Shown: in pieces, positions 55,063-63,064 of the stretch
How positions within the stretch are numbered: position 1 is the stretch's first letter
Layout of the letters: each line of letters starts with the position of its first letter
DNA from: RPQJ01 sp963732375
GTDB lineage: Bacteria; Pseudomonadota; Gammaproteobacteria; Steroidobacterales; Steroidobacteraceae
Length of the DNA: 64,000 bases
Direction of reading: 5' to 3'
NCBI GenBank assembly: GCA_963732375.1
Contig: CAVSZE010000001.1
Coordinates: 124,001-188,000 of the forward strand
Translations under genes and position numbers: made by a program
Notes under the pieces: model-generated
What the model was told of the DNA's origin: nothing
Seen by the model: only the letters and a program-made list of their open reading frames with translations
The model's database searches: none

Positions 55063-55995
55063 TCAGCGCGCCGCGCCGGAGAGTTCCAGCCGGTTTACGA
55101 AGCTCTCGAATGCCGGGTGCCAGGCCGCGGCGTTCCGATTGAAGATGTAGTGACCGTTGTTCTTGTCGGCGGGGAGTTCCACGAACTGCCCGCGCCCACC
55201 AGCGTGGATGAAGGCCGCGAACCACTGCCTGGGGTAGACCGGCCCCCACACCCTGTCGTTGGCGCTGTACATCCACAGTGTCGGCAGCCGGTTGGTGCTG
55301 CCGTAGCCGGCGAAGGTATCCCGCATCTGGTCGGGTCGGCACGGCTCGTCGGCCCGCTTCCGGGCATCGCCGCCGTCGCCCCCGGAAATGTTGACGGCGG
55401 CAATGACGCCACGGATGTCACTTGCGGAGATTGCGATCGCAACCAGGCCGCCGAAGGATTCGCCGACGACGATCCCGTGATCCGGATCGACATAGGCAAG
55501 CCGTGCTGCGTATGCGAGGACCTGGCGTGTCTCGTCCGCCGCGACTGCCGCACCGTCGGCAAAGCGCTTGTATGCACAGGTTCCGGTGTACTCGACATCG
55601 GGGCCGCCCGAGACGCCGTAACCGACGCGCGTCGGCACCAGCACCACGAAGCCCTTCGAGGCGAAGTAGTGCGAATTGGCCGGATATGTCTGCAGGCCCA
55701 TCGCCGTTCTTTCAGCCTGGCTCGCGCCGCGGCCGTGCAGCAGCACGAGGAACGGCCGCCGGTCGACGGCCGCTTCGCGGACGATCGTCACGGCGATGTC
55801 CTGCCGCAGTTCCGGTCCTCCTGACACGCGCAGCGTCACTGGAACCTTGATCGTCTGCTCGATGATCTCCGCTGAACGAGAGAGCGCGGGCGTGAGCAGC
55901 GCGGCGAGCACCAGGGCGAGCGCCGCGTGCGATGCTGCATTGCAACCGTGCCGGCGACATGCTGCGCGCGTCGGTTCGCGACCCTTGCGGCGCAT
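55063..55995 (-). CDS. Exported alpha/beta hydrolase (dienelactone hydrolase-like)
   Basis: 310-residue protein with a basic N-terminus and hydrophobic segment (ALALVLAALLTPAL). It has the hydrolase landmarks: oxyanion-hole segment FLVLLHGRGAS, nucleophile Ser in VVGESFGGLVA, Asp in MYSANDRVWGP, and His in KNNGHYIF. Family: dienelactone hydrolase-like esterases. Stop is 9 nt from the LacI stop, so convergent. Start uncertain: ATG 55995 or 56028. In a glucan locus it might remove acyl groups from substrates, but nothing proves this. Confidence 0.75.
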   Translation of the reverse strand: MRRKGREPTRAACRRHGCNAASHAALALVLAALLTPALSRSAEIIEQTIKVPVTLRVSGGPELRQDIAVTIVREAAVDRRPFLVLLHGRGASQAERTAMGLQTYPANSHYFASKGFVVLVPTRVGYGVSGGPDVEYTGTCAYKRFADGAAVAADETRQVLAYAARLAYVDPDHGIVVGESFGGLVAIAISASDIRGVIAAVNISGGDGGDARKRADEPCRPDQMRDTFAGYGSTNRLPTLWMYSANDRVWGPVYPRQWFAAFIHAGGRGQFVELPADKNNGHYIFNRNAAAWHPAFESFVNRLELSGAAR

Positions 55996-56169
55996 GTCGT
56001 GGGATGGGGCCTCGCGTTCCGGGTCCATGGAGAGCACGGTAGCAGCTGGGCCGACGTCCGCACCATCCAGCCACTTCGCCGTTGCACGACCCGGGACTGT
56101 CGCATTGCAGCAATAATCAGCCGCCCGCTTCATTGACACGAGCGGGAAGCCTTGTGCTAGATTTGGTTT

Positions 56170-56183
56170 TGAAAGCGCTTTCT
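56170..56183. promoter_or_regulatory. LacI-type operator palindrome upstream of the rightward arm
   Basis: TGAAAGCGCTTTCT contains a perfect 12-bp palindrome GAAAGCGCTTTC. It is 104 nt upstream of the lipoprotein start at 56287, flanked by TTT. It matches the copy at 53822 in 12 of 14 positions. Confidence 0.8.
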
Positions 56184-56286
56184 AATCTAGCGCCGTCGAG
56201 ATGCCCGAGCAGGCGTTGCTGTAGCCTGCGCAGAGCGCCATGCGACGACTTAACTGGGGGCCGCAATGTCTCGGAAGGAGAATGCA

Positions 56287-57159
56287 ATGACGACGTGGAA
56301 CAACGTGTCGAGGAACTGGCGTGGGGTGCTTTCGCCTGCGGTGATCGGCGCGACCATGGCGCTGGCGGCTTGCGGCGGTGGCGGAGTGACGAGCCCGGCT
56401 CCCGACGATGGCGGTGGCGGTGGCGGGCCGAGCGTGAATGCAACCCCGTATACGCTCTTCGCCTCCAACTACGTAACGTACGCTTCGCAGACCAACGGCG
56501 CGTTCCTGCACTCCGTTCAGGGCGGCGACGTCTACGCGGCCTTCGGCGGCAACATCAACTACGGCTGCTTCTCGTTCAACCAGGCCCAGATGGACGCCAA
56601 CCAGTTCTACGCGATCCAGGCCCAGGCGGATTCCAACGGAGGCCCGCCGAACGGCACTAATTGCCAGCCCAATTCCAACATTCCCCCGACCACGGCTGCG
56701 GACTACGCAGGGGTCTCGATCAAGGCCCCGGGGACGAACTCTCCGACCGCAACCAGCGTGGCCCCGCTCGACATCAGCCAGTCGACGACGATGCTCGTGC
56801 AAATGGGCAACATATACACGCAGGGCGATGTGCCGGGCGCAATCGGCGGCAACGCCACGGTCTTCACCGTACTGCTGAACAACGACACTTCGTTCAACCA
56901 GGACGGATCGGGACAGACTGCATTGTGTTCCTTCGATCAGACGCTCGCCACGATCGGTCGCGGTCCGACGGCGCCGCTCGGCGTGCTCAACTACGTGATT
57001 CCCTTCAGCTCGTTCACCTGCTCCAAGGGCACGATGGACACGATGAAGTCCACGGGCGTGACCACGGTCACCATCAGGTACTCGGGTGACAAGAACCCGA
57101 ACCTCCAGGTCAACGAGTTCGACGTGATCGCAGTCGGTTACGTCGGCTTCAGCAAGTAA
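56287..57159 (+). CDS. Lipoprotein of glucan locus, candidate glycan-binding protein
   Basis: 290-residue lipoprotein (lipobox LAACGGG), followed by a Gly/Asp-rich linker. The mature domain is rich in Asn, Thr and aromatic residues and in beta strands (ATPYTLFASNYVTYAS, INYGCFSFNQAQ, LNYVIPFSSFTC, TTVTIRYSGDK, VIAVGYVGF). No family recognised; the composition is that of secreted polysaccharide-binding modules. It is the first gene after the operator on this arm. ATG 56287 has AAGGAG 8 nt before it; a second ATG upstream in frame is less well spaced. Confidence 0.65.
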   Translation: MTTWNNVSRNWRGVLSPAVIGATMALAACGGGGVTSPAPDDGGGGGGPSVNATPYTLFASNYVTYASQTNGAFLHSVQGGDVYAAFGGNINYGCFSFNQAQMDANQFYAIQAQADSNGGPPNGTNCQPNSNIPPTTAADYAGVSIKAPGTNSPTATSVAPLDISQSTTMLVQMGNIYTQGDVPGAIGGNATVFTVLLNNDTSFNQDGSGQTALCSFDQTLATIGRGPTAPLGVLNYVIPFSSFTCSKGTMDTMKSTGVTTVTIRYSGDKNPNLQVNEFDVIAVGYVGFSK

Positions 57160-57170
57160 TCGAAGTGACA

Positions 57171-57200
57171 GCCTGGCTGCAGCGCAAGTTGCAGCCAGGC
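57171..57200 (+). terminator. Hairpin after lipoprotein gene
   Basis: GCCTGGCTGCA pairs with TGCAGCCAGGC around an 8-nt loop, 12 nt after the stop codon. No U-tract follows (GCCGCG), so it may attenuate or stabilise the mRNA 3' end rather than fully terminate; expression of the downstream genes may then differ from the lipoprotein. Confidence 0.5.
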
Positions 57201-57289
57201 GCCGCGCTCATCATGCTCGCGCCACTCCACTCCAGGTTTGTGTTCGCCTCGCGGCGCGTGATCTGCGGCCGCACAATGGGGGCAGTCAA

Positions 57290-58663
57290 GTGAGCGCCGA
57301 GACACGCGCGCTGGCCGCGCGGTTCCCGCGCGAGTTCGTCTGGGGCGTCGCGACGAGCGCCTACCAGATCGAGGGCGCTGCGCACGAGGATGGCCGGGGC
57401 GACTCTATCTGGGACGAGTTCTGCCGGAGGCCCGGGACCATCAAGGACGGCAGCAACGGCGATCGCGCCTGCGACCATTACCACCGGGTCGACGAGGACG
57501 TCGCGCTGATCGCGAGTCTCCACGCACACGCCTACCGCTTCTCGATCGCCTGGCCGCGTGTCCAGCCTCTCGGCGAGGGGGCATGGAACGAGAAGGGGTT
57601 CGCGTTCTACGACCGCCTGATCGACGCACTACTCCAGAGGGGCATCGCGCCGTACCTGACGCTTTACCACTGGGACCTGCCGCAGGCCTTGCAGCAGAAA
57701 GGCGGCTGGATGAGCCGCGACACGACGCTGCGCTTCGCTGAATACGCGGCCGAGGTCGGGCGCAGGTTCGGCGACCGCGTCGCTTCAATTGCCACGCACA
57801 ATGAGCCCTGGGTGGTCGCGGTGCTGGGCCACGAGGCGGGCATCTTCGCGCCCGGCCTGTGCAGCCAGAAGGCGGCCATGCAGGTGGCGCATCACCTGCT
57901 GCTGAGTCACGGAATCGCCCTCGACGCGCTCCGCGCGCAGGGATGCAGGGCGCCGCTGGGCATCGTCCTGAACCAGTCGCCGATCCATGCGGCGACCGAT
58001 GCGCCCGAGGACATTGCCAGGGCACGCCTCGACGACGGATTGACCATCCGCTGGTACATGGATGCGCTGCTGCGCGGCCAGTATCCGCAGGACGTATTGG
58101 ATTTTCTTGGCGAGGACGCGCCGTGCGTACTTGAAGGCGACATGGACGCGATATGTCGGCCGCTCGATTTCCTCGGCATCAACTACTACACGCGCAACCT
58201 TTCGGGGACGGGCGCGCCGCTGGATCCGGTCCAGTCGGGCAAGGAAGTCACCGACATGGGCTGGGAAGTATTCCCGGCTGGCCTCTCGGAACTGCTCGAG
58301 CGACTGCGCGCCGACTACCGGCTGCCGCCGATCTACATCACCGAAAACGGTGCCGCATACGCGGATCGCCTCGTCGACGGGCGCGTGGCCGACGTCGACC
58401 GGATCCGATACCTGCGGTTGCACATCGCCGCCATGGCGGATGCGCTCGCACACGGCGTAGACGTGCGCGGCTACTTTGTCTGGAGCCTGCTCGACAACTT
58501 CGAGTGGGCGGACGGCTACTCGAAGCGCTTTGGCCTGGTCCACGTCGACTACGAAACCCAGCGGCGCACGCTGAAGGACAGCGCGCTGTGGTACCGGGCG
58601 CTGATAGGCGAACACACCGGGATCCACGCACAGAATGTCGTGGGCGCGGACGTGTGGGGGTGA
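57290..58663 (+). CDS. GH1 beta-glucosidase
   Basis: 457-residue glycoside hydrolase family 1 enzyme. The GH1 N-terminal signature FVWGVATSAYQIEGA is present. The acid/base is Glu172 in THNEPW and the nucleophile Glu352 in YITENG; the +1/aglycone segment FVWSLLDNFEW follows. No signal peptide, so it acts in the cytosol on imported oligosaccharides and releases glucose. GTG start with GGGGG before it. It is directly followed by GH16 with a 4-nt spacer. Confidence 0.96.
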   Translation: MSAETRALAARFPREFVWGVATSAYQIEGAAHEDGRGDSIWDEFCRRPGTIKDGSNGDRACDHYHRVDEDVALIASLHAHAYRFSIAWPRVQPLGEGAWNEKGFAFYDRLIDALLQRGIAPYLTLYHWDLPQALQQKGGWMSRDTTLRFAEYAAEVGRRFGDRVASIATHNEPWVVAVLGHEAGIFAPGLCSQKAAMQVAHHLLLSHGIALDALRAQGCRAPLGIVLNQSPIHAATDAPEDIARARLDDGLTIRWYMDALLRGQYPQDVLDFLGEDAPCVLEGDMDAICRPLDFLGINYYTRNLSGTGAPLDPVQSGKEVTDMGWEVFPAGLSELLERLRADYRLPPIYITENGAAYADRLVDGRVADVDRIRYLRLHIAAMADALAHGVDVRGYFVWSLLDNFEWADGYSKRFGLVHVDYETQRRTLKDSALWYRALIGEHTGIHAQNVVGADVWG

Positions 58664-58667
58664 CGCC

Positions 58668-59564
58668 ATGACAACCAGGAGCCGGCGCTGGAAGCTCGTC
58701 TGGAGCGATGAGTTCGACGGTGACGTGATCGACCCGACCAAGTGGGACTTCGAGCTCGGCAACGGGTTCTTCGATTACAAGAAACACGAGTGGGTTCCGG
58801 GCTGGGGCAACGAAGAGTTGCAGTACTACACGCGTGAGCCCGAGAACGCCTTCGTCAGGGACAGCTTGCTGTACATCCGCGCACTGAAAGAGCCGCTGCA
58901 CGGCTGCGGCTATACGTCGGCACGCATCCGGACGCGCAAGCGCGACGGAGCGCCGCTGTTCACCAAGCGCTACGGCAAGTTCGAGTTCCGCGCCAGGGTA
59001 CCGCACGGCAAGGGCCTGTGGCCTGCGATCTGGATGCTTCCCCAGGACGACAAGTACGGCGGCTGGGCCGCGTCGGGCGAGATCGACGTCATGGAGATCG
59101 TCGGCCTGCGCCCGGCCGAATACCTGGCCAGCGTCCACTTCGGGTCGCATGCACCCAAGCGCTCGCTGGTCACGCACGTGCACAAGTTCCCGGAAGGCCA
59201 GACGGTGGCGGATTTCCACGTCTACGCCGTCGAGTGGGAGCCGGGCGAGATCCGCTGGTCCGTGGACGGCGAGGTCTGGGCCACCCAATCGTTCTGGTGG
59301 AGCTGCAGCAAGACGCGCAACGGCAAGGGCATCGAGGCCCGCAGCAGTGCGGACCTGAATCCCTGGCCCGCGCCCTTTGACCAGCCGTTCTTCATCGTGA
59401 TGAACGTTGCGGTCGGCGGCGACTTCCCGGGAGTTCCGAATGCGGAGACGAAGTTTCCGGCCGAACTCGTCGTCGACTACGTGCGGGTCTACGATCGCGT
59501 GGGTGGCTACGGCAAACCCGCGCCGCGCGGCAAGGGCCGTCTGCCGTACGAGAAAAAACGCTGA
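58668..59564 (+). CDS. GH16 laminarinase-type endo-beta-glucanase without signal peptide
   Basis: 298-residue GH16 beta-jelly-roll enzyme. The catalytic triad motif is GEIDVMEIVG with nucleophile Glu138, assisting Asp140 and acid/base Glu143. The start WKLVWSDEFDG is the family's usual domain beginning. The third-strand motif PAIWMLP and the bridging SVHFGS are present. Unlike most GH16 laminarinases it lacks an export signal, so it should act inside the cell on imported beta-1,3-glucans. The ATG is 4 nt after the GH1 stop. Confidence 0.93.
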   Translation: MTTRSRRWKLVWSDEFDGDVIDPTKWDFELGNGFFDYKKHEWVPGWGNEELQYYTREPENAFVRDSLLYIRALKEPLHGCGYTSARIRTRKRDGAPLFTKRYGKFEFRARVPHGKGLWPAIWMLPQDDKYGGWAASGEIDVMEIVGLRPAEYLASVHFGSHAPKRSLVTHVHKFPEGQTVADFHVYAVEWEPGEIRWSVDGEVWATQSFWWSCSKTRNGKGIEARSSADLNPWPAPFDQPFFIVMNVAVGGDFPGVPNAETKFPAELVVDYVRVYDRVGGYGKPAPRGKGRLPYEKKR

Positions 59565-59600
59565 TTGTGACGCGCCTCGCGTGGCGCTCCGGGGGACCCT

Positions 59601-62036
59601 GTGACAACCGAAAACTACAAGCTTTCCGTGACCGAGAAGTTCGGCTACGGGCTCGGCGACCTGGCGTCGAACATGTTCTGGCAGATGTTCGCCATCTTCA
59701 TGGCGAAGTTCTACACGGACGTATTCCTGCTGGGCGCGGCCGCGATGGGCACGATGATGCTCGTCACTCGCATGGCCGACGCCGTGTTCGACCCGATGAT
59801 CGGCACCATTGCGGATCGCACCGAGACTCGCTGGGGGCACTTCAGGCCCTACCTCGTGTGGATGGCCATCCCGATGGCCGCGACCGCGGTTCTCGCGTTC
59901 ACGGCGCCGAGCTTCACCGGCACGGCCCGCACCGTCTACGCCTACGTCACGCTGATGATGATGATGTTCGCCTATTCGGCCATCAACATCCCGTACTCGG
60001 CGCTGCTCGGTGTGCTGACGCCGGACTCCAAGGAACGCACCAGCGTTACGTCGTACCGCTTCGTGATGGCGCTGATTCCGGTGTTCATCATCGTCAATAC
60101 GGCACTGCCGCTGGTCAGGTATTTCGGCGGTAGCGACACGTCGCCGTACGGCTGGCAGATGACGATGGTCGTCTACTCGGTCTTCGCCGTGCTGCTCTAT
60201 TTCGCGACATTCGCGATGACCCGCGAGCGGGTGCAGCCGCCGCCGAAGCAGGAAACATCGCTGTCGACCGACTTGAAGGACCTGCTGCGCAACCGTCCCT
60301 GGGTCGTGCTGTGCGGCGTCGGCATCGCGGCGCTGACGTTCGGAAACATCCGCAACACCGTCACCATCTACTACTTCGACTACGTGGTGCCGAACGGCAG
60401 CGGGTACTTCGGTCCGGTGATGACCACCGGTGCGGTCGCCTTCATCCTGGGCGTCATGGCGACTTCGCCGCTCGCGAAGCGCTTCGGCAAGCGAAACTTC
60501 TACCTCGTGTCGATGTCGCTGACGGCGCTGCTGACCATCGGTTTCTACTTCGTGCCGCCGGAGAACATCAAGCTGGTCTGGGCGGCAAACACGATCATCA
60601 ATTTCTGCGCGGCGCCGACCGCGCCTCTCGTCTGGGCGATGTACGCCGACACGGCCGACTACTCGGAGTGGAAGTGGGGCCGCAGGGCCACCGGGCTGAT
60701 CTTTTCCGCGGCGTCATTTGCGCAGAAGTTCGGGTGGGCCATCGGTGGCGCCGGCGCCGGCTGGCTGCTGGCGTATTTCGGATACCTGCCGAACGTCGCG
60801 CAGAGTCCCCGTGCCGTGCACGGCATCGTGCTGATGATGAGCGTGATCCCGGCCATTGCCGCCGTCGCCGCGGTTGCGGCGCTGTGGTTCTACGAGATCG
60901 ACGAGACAATGGTGCAGACGATGTCGGCCGACCTTACGGCCCGGCGCGGACCCCAGCCGGCGGAGGAGGTCGGTGCAGCACCTGAGGTCGTGCCGCCGGG
61001 CGTTCCTGCATTCGCCGTCGTCGAGCATCCCGAGGTCGCGGTCGGTCGTTCGACGTCCGACACGCACGAGTCTGAATCGCCGACCCCCACCTGGAAGCGT
61101 GCCCCATCCGCGCCGCGCATTCCGGCGCTGGCCGGCGCCCATGCGCGAGGAGCCGGCGACCATGCGCCCGGAGCAGCGCCGCCTCCACCGACGCTTTCCC
61201 CCGAGGAACTCGCCGACCTGGCCGGCGAGTTTGCCGCCTCGCTGCACGCGGGCGTGCACGGCCTGTGCTTCAGTCCCTACCTCGAGGGCCAGGCGCCCGG
61301 TTCGATCGTCAGCGAGCAGCAGATCCGTGCACGCCTCGGAACCATCCGTCCCTACACCAGCTGGATCCGCAGCTTCTCGTGCACCGAGGGCCATGAGCAG
61401 ACGCCGCGTATCGCTCGCGAAATGGGCCTGAAGACGCTGGTTGGCGCCTGGCTGGGGACAGACCGTGAAATCAACGAGCGCGAGATCGCCGGGGCGATCG
61501 CTGTCGCGCAGGCAGGGCATGCCGACATACTGGCGGTGGGTAATGAGGTGCTGCTGCGCGAAGACATGTCCGAGGACGAGTTGCTCGGCTACATCGAACG
61601 CGTAAAGCAGGCAGTGCCGGGATTGCCGGTGGGATACGTCGACGCCTATTTCCTCTTCGAAAAGCATCCGCGGGTCACGGCGGCCTGCGACGTGGTTCTG
61701 ACCAACTGCTACCCGTTCTGGGAGGGCTGCCCGCGCGAAGAGGCAATCGCCTACATGCAGGCGATGTACCGCCGCACGGTCGCCGTGGCCGGCGGCAAGC
61801 GGGTCATCATCAGCGAGACGGGCTGGCCGCACACCGGCACGGCCTTCCACGGTGCCGTGCCGTCGGTGGAGGGTGCCATGCGCTATTTCATCGACACGTA
61901 CCGCTGGGCCAGGCAGGACGGAGTTGAAGTCTTCTACTTCTCGGCCTTTGACGAGGCATGGAAGGTGGGTGCCGAAGGTGACGTCGGCGCCTATTGGGGG
62001 CTGTGGGACAAGGACGGTCAACCGAAATACGTGTAG
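59601..62036 (+). CDS. GPH-family sugar symporter fused to a GH17 catalytic domain
   Basis: 811 residues in one uninterrupted frame. Residues 1-440 form a 12-span glycoside-pentoside-hexuronide/cation symporter (VTEKFGYGLGDLASN start, RTETRWGHFRPY loop). Residues about 440-535 are a hydrophilic Pro/Ala-rich linker. Residues about 540-811 are a GH17-type TIM barrel with acid/base Glu649 (VGNEV) and nucleophile Glu739 (ISETGWP), then SAFDEAWK. GPH proteins have cytosolic termini, so the GH17 module should sit at the channel exit in the cytoplasm. GTG start with GGGGGA. Follows GH16 by 36 nt. Confidence 0.93.
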   Translation: MTTENYKLSVTEKFGYGLGDLASNMFWQMFAIFMAKFYTDVFLLGAAAMGTMMLVTRMADAVFDPMIGTIADRTETRWGHFRPYLVWMAIPMAATAVLAFTAPSFTGTARTVYAYVTLMMMMFAYSAINIPYSALLGVLTPDSKERTSVTSYRFVMALIPVFIIVNTALPLVRYFGGSDTSPYGWQMTMVVYSVFAVLLYFATFAMTRERVQPPPKQETSLSTDLKDLLRNRPWVVLCGVGIAALTFGNIRNTVTIYYFDYVVPNGSGYFGPVMTTGAVAFILGVMATSPLAKRFGKRNFYLVSMSLTALLTIGFYFVPPENIKLVWAANTIINFCAAPTAPLVWAMYADTADYSEWKWGRRATGLIFSAASFAQKFGWAIGGAGAGWLLAYFGYLPNVAQSPRAVHGIVLMMSVIPAIAAVAAVAALWFYEIDETMVQTMSADLTARRGPQPAEEVGAAPEVVPPGVPAFAVVEHPEVAVGRSTSDTHESESPTPTWKRAPSAPRIPALAGAHARGAGDHAPGAAPPPPTLSPEELADLAGEFAASLHAGVHGLCFSPYLEGQAPGSIVSEQQIRARLGTIRPYTSWIRSFSCTEGHEQTPRIAREMGLKTLVGAWLGTDREINEREIAGAIAVAQAGHADILAVGNEVLLREDMSEDELLGYIERVKQAVPGLPVGYVDAYFLFEKHPRVTAACDVVLTNCYPFWEGCPREEAIAYMQAMYRRTVAVAGGKRVIISETGWPHTGTAFHGAVPSVEGAMRYFIDTYRWARQDGVEVFYFSAFDEAWKVGAEGDVGAYWGLWDKDGQPKYV

Positions 62037-62055
62037 ATCTGGAGATCTATCCCTG

Positions 62056-62997
62056 ATGCTCAAGCTGCCACACGGAAACGCCATCTGCTACTCGGGGTAT
62101 CGCCGCGGCCAGAGCCCCGCGGACAGGGTCTATCCGTCGCTGGCCGAGATCCGCGAGGACCTGCACATACTGCACAAGAACTGGCGACTGCTGCGCCTGT
62201 ACGACTGCAGCGTGCACGCCGAACGCGTGCTGGAGGTCATCAGGCGGGACCGCCTCGATTTCCAGGTCATGCTGGGTGCGCACCTGGGTGCCGAGATGAA
62301 CAATTTCGGCTGCCCCTGGGGCGCCACGTACAGCGAGGAGCAGCTGGAAGCGAACGTGGCCGAGAACGACGCCGAGGTCGAGCGGCTCATTTCACTCGCA
62401 CGCCACAATGACGACATCGTGTTCTCGGTGGCGGTCGGCAACGAGGCGACCGTCGACTGGACCGACCATTTCGTGCCGCTCGAGCGGATGATCCAGCATG
62501 TCCGTCGCGTCAAGGACGGCGTGCCGCAACCCGTGACGTTCTGCGAGAACTATGTGCCGTGGCGGGAAAAGCTGTGCGACCTGGTGCGGGAGCTGGATTT
62601 CATATCGCTGCACACATACCCAGTCTGGGAGTACAAGCACGTACACGACGCACTGCATTACTCCAAGGACAACTATCACAGCGTCGCGAGCCTGTATCCG
62701 GACAAGCCGGTGGTCATCAGCGAGGCGGGCTGGGCGACCAACTCGAACGGGCGCGGCATCAACCCGGAGAACTCGTCGCAGGAACTACAGGCGATCTACT
62801 ACCAGGACCTGATGGAGTGGACCAGCAGCGAGCGCATCCTGACTTTCGTGTTCGAGGCATTCGACGAGCCCTGGAAGGGTTCATCGGACCCATTGGAGCC
62901 CGAGAAGCACTGGGGCCTGTTCACCGTGGATCGAGAGCCGAAGATCGTCATGCAGCAGCTCTACGCCGAACGGCTGCGTCATCGCCGGAGTGCATGA
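62056..62997 (+). CDS. Cytosolic GH17-like glucan hydrolase/transglycosylase
   Basis: 313-residue protein consisting only of a GH17-type barrel. It has acid/base Glu130 (VGNEAT), nucleophile Glu223 (ISEAGWA), and FVFEAFDEPWK. No signal peptide or membrane segment. It follows the transporter-GH17 fusion by 19 nt and is clearly a paralogue of its C-terminal domain (shared FDE-WK motif and C-terminal WGLF segment). The activity may be beta-1,3-glucosidase or glucanosyl transfer. GGAG lies 11 nt before the ATG. Confidence 0.88.
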   Translation: MLKLPHGNAICYSGYRRGQSPADRVYPSLAEIREDLHILHKNWRLLRLYDCSVHAERVLEVIRRDRLDFQVMLGAHLGAEMNNFGCPWGATYSEEQLEANVAENDAEVERLISLARHNDDIVFSVAVGNEATVDWTDHFVPLERMIQHVRRVKDGVPQPVTFCENYVPWREKLCDLVRELDFISLHTYPVWEYKHVHDALHYSKDNYHSVASLYPDKPVVISEAGWATNSNGRGINPENSSQELQAIYYQDLMEWTSSERILTFVFEAFDEPWKGSSDPLEPEKHWGLFTVDREPKIVMQQLYAERLRHRRSA

Positions 62998-63064
62998 GGC
63001 CGCCCGCGGCTACGCGCGTGGCAGGTCACTGATCGATGCCGACGAGAACCACCACGGCCCGAAC

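Noticed and set aside
58338..59840. 500-codon minus-strand frame opposite GH1/GH16
   Set aside because: Shadow of two well-supported hydrolase genes; no domain of its own.
60714..62084. 456-codon minus-strand frame opposite the fusion gene
   Set aside because: Shadow frame; no membrane or catalytic pattern.
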